The notes beneath the pieces are model-generated. The model ran no database searches. It had not been told where the DNA came from and saw nothing but the letters and a program-made list of their open reading frames with translations. A stretch of 14,053 bases of DNA from JACPFV01 sp035526825 (GTDB lineage Bacteria; Pseudomonadota; Gammaproteobacteria; Nevskiales; Nevskiaceae), in assembly GCA_035526825.1 (NCBI GenBank), contig DATLBT010000058.1, forward strand, positions 1-14,053, given 5' to 3'. Shown one piece after another: positions 6,622-12,881 of the stretch. The stretch's first letter is position 1, and every line of letters starts with the position of its first letter. Made by a program: the position numbers and the translations under genes.

Positions 6622-9600
6622 GCGTGACGCAACGCGCCTTCAAGGACCTGCTCGCCGGGCTGCAGCAGAACAAGCTCTCGCTCGTCGACGTCATCCAGTC
6701 TCTCAACGCGCGCGGACAGGTGCAGTCGCCGCTGCATCGCGCCGAACTGTCGATGCTCGACGAGGCGCTGGCGGGAGGCAAGCTCGACGAGAAGATGCAT
6801 CGTTTGCTGACGGCCAAGCTGAAGGACCTGCAAATTGCCAAGGTGACGGTCGAGAAGACTTCCCAGCAGGCCGCCTACAAGCCCGTGGTGGGCAATGACG
6901 ACAAGACGCAGATGGGCGGTGGCGACCAGACCGCGTTGAATCCGTCGGGTCAGGATCGCACCACGATCAACCCGGCTGGCGACAACGGCGATGCCACCGT
7001 GATCAACGCGGACGGCAGCGCAGGCGACAGCTTCGACCTGCTGATGGGCCAGTCGGACGGCGACGCGACCGAGATGGGTGGCGCCGAGACGACCGGCTTC
7101 AAGCCGGCCGAGCCGGCGACCAAGTCGAAGACCGGCACTGGCGGTCCCAGCACCTCATCGTGGCAGCGTGTCGCGACCGCTGGCGGGCCCCAGCGCGAGG
7201 TGCACGCCGGCGACACGCTGAAGGACCGCTTCTACCTGGACAAGGAAGTCGGCCGCGGCGGCATGGGCATCGTGTTCAAGGCACGCGACGAAAGAAAAGT
7301 CGAGGCGCAGGACAAGAATCCGTGGGTCGCCGTCAAGGTCTTGAACCCGGAATTTCGCAAGCATCCGCAGGCCCTCGTCGCGTTGCAGCGCGAGTCGCGC
7401 AAGGCGCAGCAGTTGACGCACGACAACATCCTGCGCGTGTTCGACTTCGACAAGGACCAGACCGTCATTTACATGACGATGGAATATGTCGACGGCGGCT
7501 CGCTGAAGGACGTCATCAAGAAGCATCCGACCGGCATGCCGTTCGACAAGGGCTGGCCGATCATCCAGGGCCTGGCGCGCGGCCTCGGCCGTGCGCACCG
7601 CGACAACATCGTTCACTCGGACTTCAAGCCGGGCAACGTGATGATGACGACGGACGGGATCCCCAAGCTGTTCGACATGGGAATCGCGCGCGCCGCGCAG
7701 GCCGGTGGCGAGAGCAAGGGTGAGACCACGGTATTCGACGCCGGAGAGCTTGGCGCGCTGACGCCGGCGTACGCGTCTCTGGAAATGATCCAGGGCCAGC
7801 CGCCGCAGTTGATCGACGACATCTACGCGCTGGGCATCACCGCGTACGAAATCCTCGTCGGCAAGCACCCGTTCGGCAAGAAGAATGCCGAGCAGGCGAT
7901 GAAAGAGGGGATGAGGCCGCCGATCGTGCCGGGGCTGTCGCGCAAGCAGCAGAAGACGCTGCAGCAATCAGTGGCATTCAAGCGCGAGCAGCGTCTCAAG
8001 ACCTGCGACGAGCTGCTCGAGGGGATGCGCCCGCGGACGCTGAAGGATTCGGCGCTGCCGATCATGGGCGGCGTGTTCGCCGTGTTCGTCATGGCGGTCC
8101 TCGTGTTTGCGGTATTGCTGCCGCAGTTGAAGGCGCGGCGCATCGATGCGGTTGGGCAGCAGTTCGTGGCCAAGACCTTCGCCGATCACGCGGCGGCGCT
8201 CGCCGCGATCGAAGCGATGGACGACGGCGAGGCCGAGGCGGCCAAGCAGAAGTACTCGAAGGACATCCAGAATTACTTTTTCGACATCGCTAACAGCAAG
8301 TGGGACCTGGCCGCGAAGCCGCCAAAATATGACAACCCGGGCGCGTTGGCGGTCATCGGAACAGCCAAGGCCCTTTACCCGGACTCGGCCGCCGTTTCGG
8401 ACAACCTGCGACGCCTGGACGAACAGAAGAAGAAGGCGCTGTCCGAGCTCAACGACGCGTTCAACGACCACGTCGATGCCAATCGCATCTACGAGGACAA
8501 GACACCGAACATCGTCGAGACCGTCAGCATCGTCCGCCAGATCGACCCCGACCATGAATTGTTGAAGGACACGAAGCTGCTCGGCCGTTACACCACCGAC
8601 GTGCGCAACGCGCTCGAGGCCGGTCAGTTCGAGCTGGCCGAACGGCGTGCCGCGACTTCGATCAAGGTGTTCCCGACCGACAAGGACCTCTTGGCCTTGC
8701 AGAGCGGCGTCCGCCAGGGACGCGAGATGCAACTGGCGGCCGTCAAGGAGCGCGAGCTGCGCGAGAAGATGACCGCGGCCGACGCCAAGGCCAAGCTGAC
8801 CAAGCTGGCCGCCAACCCCCTGTTCACACCCGACTGGCAGGTCAACGTCAACGTCGCCATGTCCAAGCTGACCGGCGATAACACGCCGGAGACGATGCAG
8901 CTCAAGACGCAGCTAGCCGACGCGTTCGCCAAGCAGCTGGCGAGCAAGGTGGACGCTAAAGACCTTGTTGCCGGCCAGATGGTGGCCGATGCCAGCGGCA
9001 AGCTATTCGGCGGCTTGATGCCGAACCTGTCAAAGGAAATGACCCGCTTCAACGAAGCGCGCAAGGTCCAGCAGGCCCAGGAAGTCGCGAAGGCCGCGCT
9101 GGCCGAAGGCGACACGCTGAAGCGGACCGTGCGCACCAAGGCCGAGGCCAACGACGTGCGCGGCGCGCAAGCCGCCCTCGACCGGCTGCGCGCGCTCGTG
9201 CCCACCGACCCTTATCTCTCGGGCGACGGCCCCAAGGCGCTCGGCGAAGCTTACCTGCGCCAAGCCAACAAGCAGGCAGAGCAGGGCCGCTACGACACCG
9301 CGCAGCAGTTCGTCGCTGCTGGCCTCAAGGTGGCGCCGGGCCTGCAGGCCCTGAAGGATGCCGAGAAGGGCTTCCGCGTCGAGGCCAATGCGGCGTTGCT
9401 GCAGGCCGGCGCGAGCCAGCCGGCCAACGCCAACGGCGACAAGCTGAAGGTTGCGCTGGATGCGCTGCGTAACGACGATTCGGCGCGGCACGCCAGATTG
9501 TCGAGCGAGTTGCCGTCCACCGTGCTGTCACGTCTGCAGACGCTAACCAACACCGACCCGGCTGCCGCGGCCAAGGGCAAGGCCGAGTGGCTGAAGGTGT

Positions 9601-10346
9601 TCCCGCAGAATTCGCGGCTCGCGGCGCTGGTGATTCCGACCGGCGTTGCGGCGCCGGCGACCAGCACCGCCTCCACCGCGCCGTCGGCGAGCCTGCCGTC
9701 CGAGGCGAGGAAGGCGCGTCGCGCCGCGGGGCAGGACACCTGCCAGGCGAGCTACGCGGGCTTCGGCCGCAGCAGCAAGGCGAGCTGCGCCGATGATGTC
9801 GCGGGCGCGGCGGGTCCCAAGCTGATCGTAGTGCCGGGCCTGGGCGGCGGTTCGCCGTTCGCCATCACCAAATACGAAGTCACGGTGGACCAGTTCGACG
9901 CGTTTTGCGCCGCGACCGGCAAATGCAAGTCCGCCGGCGGCAATGGCGCGCTGCCGCGCACCAACGTGACGCTCGCGCAGGCAAAGGCATTTGCGGCGTG
10001 GTTGAGCGAGACCACGGGATTCACCTATCGCCTGCCGACCGACGCCGAGTGGGTGCATGCCGTCGACGCGGGCGGGAAGGGCGCCGGTGACGCCGGCAAC
10101 TTCAACTGCGTCGTCATGTCCGGGGGTTCGCAGATCAAGGGCGGTATCGCCGTGCCGGCGACCACCGGCGCCGCGAATGCCTGGGGCCTGGTCAACGGCG
10201 TCGGCAATGCGGCGGAGTGGGTCGAGGGCGGATCCGCACGCGGCGGCCACTTCAACGTGCCGACCACGCAGTGCACCGTCGATTGGCGACAGTCGGGCAC
10301 CGACAACGACACGATCGGGTTGCGGCTCGTTCGCGAGATGGGCTGA
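6618..10346 (+). CDS. Transmembrane Ser/Thr protein kinase with periplasmic helical repeats and FGE-sulfatase-like domain
   Basis: This 1242-residue protein has five parts. (1) A helical N-terminal region, about 1-75. (2) A Gly/Asp/Thr-rich linker, about 92-195, with repeated Thr motifs. (3) A kinase domain, about 205-475: GRGGMG loop (212-217), Lys240 in VAVKVL, HSDFKPGN (333-340, Asp335 catalytic), DMG in place of DFG (353-355), TPAYASLE, and DDIYALG. (4) One membrane helix, about 479-503. (5) A periplasmic part of about 740 residues, with alpha-helical TPR-like repeats and then a C-terminal domain from about 1065 resembling FGE-sulfatase/SUMF1 (KLIVVPG, FAITKYEVTVDQFDAF, YRLPTDAEW, GNAAEWVEG, ARGGHF, GLRLVRE). 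Six cysteines occur only in the last 200 residues. Kinases with FGE domains beside a PP2C are known from type VI secretion (PpkA/PppA), but no type VI gene is here. It starts within the phosphatase stop, so kinase and phosphatase are made together. Confidence 0.92.
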   Translation: MSVTQRAFKDLLAGLQQNKLSLVDVIQSLNARGQVQSPLHRAELSMLDEALAGGKLDEKMHRLLTAKLKDLQIAKVTVEKTSQQAAYKPVVGNDDKTQMGGGDQTALNPSGQDRTTINPAGDNGDATVINADGSAGDSFDLLMGQSDGDATEMGGAETTGFKPAEPATKSKTGTGGPSTSSWQRVATAGGPQREVHAGDTLKDRFYLDKEVGRGGMGIVFKARDERKVEAQDKNPWVAVKVLNPEFRKHPQALVALQRESRKAQQLTHDNILRVFDFDKDQTVIYMTMEYVDGGSLKDVIKKHPTGMPFDKGWPIIQGLARGLGRAHRDNIVHSDFKPGNVMMTTDGIPKLFDMGIARAAQAGGESKGETTVFDAGELGALTPAYASLEMIQGQPPQLIDDIYALGITAYEILVGKHPFGKKNAEQAMKEGMRPPIVPGLSRKQQKTLQQSVAFKREQRLKTCDELLEGMRPRTLKDSALPIMGGVFAVFVMAVLVFAVLLPQLKARRIDAVGQQFVAKTFADHAAALAAIEAMDDGEAEAAKQKYSKDIQNYFFDIANSKWDLAAKPPKYDNPGALAVIGTAKALYPDSAAVSDNLRRLDEQKKKALSELNDAFNDHVDANRIYEDKTPNIVETVSIVRQIDPDHELLKDTKLLGRYTTDVRNALEAGQFELAERRAATSIKVFPTDKDLLALQSGVRQGREMQLAAVKERELREKMTAADAKAKLTKLAANPLFTPDWQVNVNVAMSKLTGDNTPETMQLKTQLADAFAKQLASKVDAKDLVAGQMVADASGKLFGGLMPNLSKEMTRFNEARKVQQAQEVAKAALAEGDTLKRTVRTKAEANDVRGAQAALDRLRALVPTDPYLSGDGPKALGEAYLRQANKQAEQGRYDTAQQFVAAGLKVAPGLQALKDAEKGFRVEANAALLQAGASQPANANGDKLKVALDALRNDDSARHARLSSELPSTVLSRLQTLTNTDPAAAAKGKAEWLKVFPQNSRLAALVIPTGVAAPATSTASTAPSASLPSEARKARRAAGQDTCQASYAGFGRSSKASCADDVAGAAGPKLIVVPGLGGGSPFAITKYEVTVDQFDAFCAATGKCKSAGGNGALPRTNVTLAQAKAFAAWLSETTGFTYRLPTDAEWVHAVDAGGKGAGDAGNFNCVVMSGGSQIKGGIAVPATTGAANAWGLVNGVGNAAEWVEGGSARGGHFNVPTTQCTVDWRQSGTDNDTIGLRLVREMG

Positions 10347-10351
10347 ACGAT

Positions 10352-10987
10352 ATGTCGGGCCACGAGGCGCGCATCAACGAGGCACTGAAGCAACTCGGCG
10401 AAGAATTTCGCCTGGGCATGGTTCAGGCTGAGGAGTACCGCGCGCGTCGTCGGCTATTGCTCGAGAGCTGGGGCGAGCGGGATGCGACGACTTCGCCCGG
10501 TTCGCTCAGGGCTCGCGCTTCCACCACCCTGACCCACGAGCACGCTCCGCGCTCCGCGGCGCCTGCGCCGCCGCGCAAGGGTGTGGCAATTGCGGTGGGC
10601 GTGTTGCTGGCGGCCATGATCACGGGAGCGGGCTATTTGTTGCTGCGCCGCCCGCCGCCAGCGGCTCCCGCCGTCGCGCCCACCCCGGTGGCGCCCGCGT
10701 TATCAGTGCCGGCCGTCGCCGCTCGCAAGGCCGCCGACGAATTTCTTGCAGCCAACGTCTGGGAGGCGGCGGCGATCGAGGGATTCTTGTCTCACTGGCG
10801 CAACCTCTCGGCGGACGACCGCGCCATGGTGTCCGAACAGCCATCACTGCGAACGCTGCGCTACGAACTTACCCGCAACATCGAGGCCGAGACCCAGCTG
10901 GTCGGTCCGGATGCCACGCCTGAACAACGCCAACGCCTGGCGACGCTCGAGAGTTTCGCGCGCGAACTGGGCACGGAAGGACCATGA
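10352..10987 (+). CDS. Small single-pass membrane protein with SHOCT-like N terminus
   Basis: This 211-residue protein is not one I recognise by name. Residues about 5-40 (INEALKQLGEEFRLGMVQ, EEYRARRRLLLES) read like a short SHOCT-type helical motif. A basic Pro/Ala stretch follows, then one membrane helix near 77-98 (GVAIAVGVLLAAMITGAGYLLL). A Pro/Ala/Val linker leads to a mostly helical C-terminal domain of about 90 residues. The charge pattern suggests N terminus in the cytoplasm and C terminus in the periplasm, the same orientation as the kinase. The ATG at 10352 is five bases after the kinase stop; an upstream in-frame ATG at 10217 would overlap the kinase gene by 130 bases and is rejected. 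It could be an accessory subunit or substrate of the kinase; this is inferred from position only. Confidence 0.75.
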   Translation: MSGHEARINEALKQLGEEFRLGMVQAEEYRARRRLLLESWGERDATTSPGSLRARASTTLTHEHAPRSAAPAPPRKGVAIAVGVLLAAMITGAGYLLLRRPPPAAPAVAPTPVAPALSVPAVAARKAADEFLAANVWEAAAIEGFLSHWRNLSADDRAMVSEQPSLRTLRYELTRNIEAETQLVGPDATPEQRQRLATLESFARELGTEGP

Positions 10988-10992
10988 GTACA

Positions 10993-11023
10993 CATATATA
11001 TGGTGCAGGTGACTGGCTATACT
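10993..11023 (+). promoter_or_regulatory. Candidate internal promoter/operator before tpsB
   Basis: TATACT at 11018-11023 lies in CTGGCTATACTCCCG, close to CTGCGTATACTCCTG before the fecR-like gene. A perfect 10-base palindrome, CATATATATG (10993-11002), sits 15 bases upstream of the -10, at the -35 position, in otherwise GC-rich DNA. It could be an operator replacing a standard -35. If active, it would start transcription just ahead of the preferred GTG start of tpsB at 11050. Confidence 0.4.
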
Positions 11024-11049
11024 CCCGCGGTCATCGCACGGGGGGTGCT

Positions 11050-12789
11050 GTGGCGTTACGGCACGTGGGGGCAATTTTTGCGCTGGTCATCGCGGCTGCG
11101 CCACTGTCGGCGCGCGCCCAGAATGATCCAGTCTGCACTGCTGATGAAGGCTGCAGTGGGCCGTGCCCGTTGACGAACCTGCCTTATGAGGAGTTCATCG
11201 CGGCGCCGCCATCCGATCGCGGTGGCCGGACGATCCCGGCGGTCGTGGACCGGCCATTCGACCCCGATTCCGGCGATCGCATCCTGGTAAAGGGCTTCGT
11301 CGTCGAAGGCGTGACGCCAAACGCGGCCGCCGGCGTGACGCAGGAAACCGCGCAGGCGGCGGCCAATGCCGCGTTCCTGCAGGAAAGCGGCGGGCTCCCC
11401 GAGGCGCGCCTGACCGTCGGCCGCATGGTGCGCGTGTCCGACGCCGTCACGACTTTCTACCGGAGCAAGGGTTACCTCGTCGCCAAGGCATTCCTGCCGG
11501 TGCAGACGGTGGGCCCAGATTCCATCGTCCACATCCAGGTGATGGAGGGGCGCATTTCGGAGGTGATCGTCGAGGGCAACAAGAGTTATTCGGTCGGTGT
11601 GTTGCGGCGGCCTTCGGCGGAACTGGGCGGTACGATTCCACAGCGGGACCCCGTGGAAACCGCAATCCTCTACACGCAGGATTATCCGGGCGTGCGCCTG
11701 TTTGGCACATTCCGTCCGGGCGCGGCCGCCGGCGAGACGCGCCTCGTGCTGCAAGTGCTCGAGGAAGATGCGGTGGCCTTCCAGCTCGGCGCCGATAACT
11801 ATGGCACTGACTTCACCGGGCTCTACCGCCTGCGGTTCGACATGGCCTGGAACAATCCGATCGGCTGGGGCGATCAGGTCAACCTGTCGCTGCTGCAGTC
11901 GGTCGCTCCGGAGAACACGACCTACGGTTCGCTCAACTATCGCGTGCCGGTCGGACCGCGCGGTTTCGGCATCTTCGTCGAAGGCAGCCAGAACGCGTTC
12001 GTCGTCGACGAGCCACCGTTCGATCAGTTGCAGCTCGAAGGCAGGATCCTCGCTTATAAGGGCGGCCTCGACTGGCGCTACCAGCGCGGCCGCTTCGGCA
12101 ACTCGCGCGCCACGCTGGCCTACGTAAGCAAGCAGTCCAAGTTGACCGGCCTCGGTGGCCTGCCCATCGCGGACGACAATTTCAACGTGATCGAGCTGGA
12201 ATCGAACATCGACCGCATCGATCTGCGCTTCAAGGGTGTAGACCAGATTTTGGCGAAGATACGTCAGGGTGCGGGCGGCGAGTTCGGCATTGGCAGCAAT
12301 CTCGACGAGGCGTTCACGATCCTCGAGGCGCGCTACGCGCGCGTGCAAGCGGTTGGCGAGACTCAAACCTTGGCGCTCCGCTTGCACGCCCAAAGCACCG
12401 GCACCGAAATCAGCCCGCTCGAGCAGTTCGCGCTGGCCGGCCCCGATAAGGTCCGCGCCTATCCGGTGGGCCAAATCCTTAAAGACGTTGGCGAATTTGC
12501 CTCGCTCGAATATCAGGTGCAGGCACCCGGGTTTTCACGCGCGCCCGGACCATTCAGCCGCCAGTGGGGAGATCTATTGCAGTTAACCCTGTTCGCAGAC
12601 TATGCTCACGGCGAGAACGCGGAAGACAGCACCGACGACGACGAGATTTCAGGTTGGGGCGCAGGCATACGTTTTGGGGTTGCCGGCAGCTTCCACTTTC
12701 TCCTCGAAGGGGCGAGGCCACTGTCTTCACGCCCGGCGAATGACGGCAAGGACCTGCGGCTGTATGGCAACCTGACCGTGAATTTTTGA
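11050..12789 (+). CDS. TpsB two-partner secretion transporter (FhaC/ShlB/HecB family)
   Basis: This 579-residue outer-membrane protein has a clear signal peptide (MALRHVGAIFALVIAAAPLSARA, cut before QND). POTRA-type regions follow at about 78-165 (ILVKGFVVEGV, YRSKGYLVAKAFLPVQ, IQVMEGRI) and 168-235 (EVIVEGNKSYSVGVLRR), then a 16-strand-type barrel from about 242 to the terminal Phe (LYGNLTVNF). The lid-loop tetrad usually VRGY/F reads VRAY (468-471, PDKVRAYPVG). It should export the TpsA protein encoded next. The frame is open back to an ATG at 10984 that overlaps the previous stop by ATGA, adding 22 residues. I prefer the GTG at 11050 because it starts at the signal peptide, follows a GGGGGG tract and has a promoter-like box upstream, but 10984 remains possible. 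The mature N terminus has three cysteines (29, 35, 39), unusual for this family. Confidence 0.9.
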   Translation: MALRHVGAIFALVIAAAPLSARAQNDPVCTADEGCSGPCPLTNLPYEEFIAAPPSDRGGRTIPAVVDRPFDPDSGDRILVKGFVVEGVTPNAAAGVTQETAQAAANAAFLQESGGLPEARLTVGRMVRVSDAVTTFYRSKGYLVAKAFLPVQTVGPDSIVHIQVMEGRISEVIVEGNKSYSVGVLRRPSAELGGTIPQRDPVETAILYTQDYPGVRLFGTFRPGAAAGETRLVLQVLEEDAVAFQLGADNYGTDFTGLYRLRFDMAWNNPIGWGDQVNLSLLQSVAPENTTYGSLNYRVPVGPRGFGIFVEGSQNAFVVDEPPFDQLQLEGRILAYKGGLDWRYQRGRFGNSRATLAYVSKQSKLTGLGGLPIADDNFNVIELESNIDRIDLRFKGVDQILAKIRQGAGGEFGIGSNLDEAFTILEARYARVQAVGETQTLALRLHAQSTGTEISPLEQFALAGPDKVRAYPVGQILKDVGEFASLEYQVQAPGFSRAPGPFSRQWGDLLQLTLFADYAHGENAEDSTDDDEISGWGAGIRFGVAGSFHFLLEGARPLSSRPANDGKDLRLYGNLTVNF

Positions 12790-12812
12790 GGTTTGCAGTT
12801 TTGATTTGGGGG

Positions 12813-12828
12813 CGCTCAGCGGTGAGCG
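12813..12828 (+). other. Hairpin over the upstream candidate tpsA start
   Basis: CGCTCA-GCGG-TGAGCG is a perfect 6-bp stem with a 4-base loop in the tpsB-tpsA gap. It contains the in-frame GTG at 12822, a possible alternative tpsA start. No T-run follows, so it is not a simple terminator. Confidence 0.45.
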
Positions 12829-12848
12829 GATTGTTGGGGGTAGAACAC

Positions 12849-12854
12849 AAGGAG
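12849..12854 (+). promoter_or_regulatory. Ribosome-binding site for tpsA
   Basis: AAGGAG is a full Shine-Dalgarno core, nine bases before the TTG at 12864. It decides the start choice for tpsA: neither TTG 12801 nor GTG 12822 has a site of similar quality. Its last two bases form the foot of the following hairpin. Confidence 0.6.
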
Positions 12855-12881
12855 CCTGCGCCATTGCGTGCGCGGGCTTTT
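12853..12881 (+). terminator. Terminator-like hairpin overlapping the tpsA start
   Basis: AGCCTGCGC (12853-12861) pairs with GCGCGGGCT (12870-12878) in a 9-bp stem with one G-T wobble and an 8-base loop. T12878 continues into TTT (12879-12881) and then GCG. The shape is that of an intrinsic terminator with a short U-tract. The proposed TTG start of tpsA (12864-12866) lies in the loop. It could end part of the transcripts after tpsB, or hide the tpsA start in the mRNA. Confidence 0.5.

Noticed and set aside
4796..10987. Type VI secretion regulatory cassette (PpkA/PppA)
   Set aside because: The kinase/phosphatase pair resembles it, but no type VI structural gene or FHA protein is present and the unit continues into TpsB/TpsA.
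11056..12474. Long 472-codon minus-strand open frame opposite tpsB
   Set aside because: Antisense shadow of a high-GC gene; Arg/Ala/His-rich low-complexity translation with no domain, while the plus strand encodes a clear TpsB.
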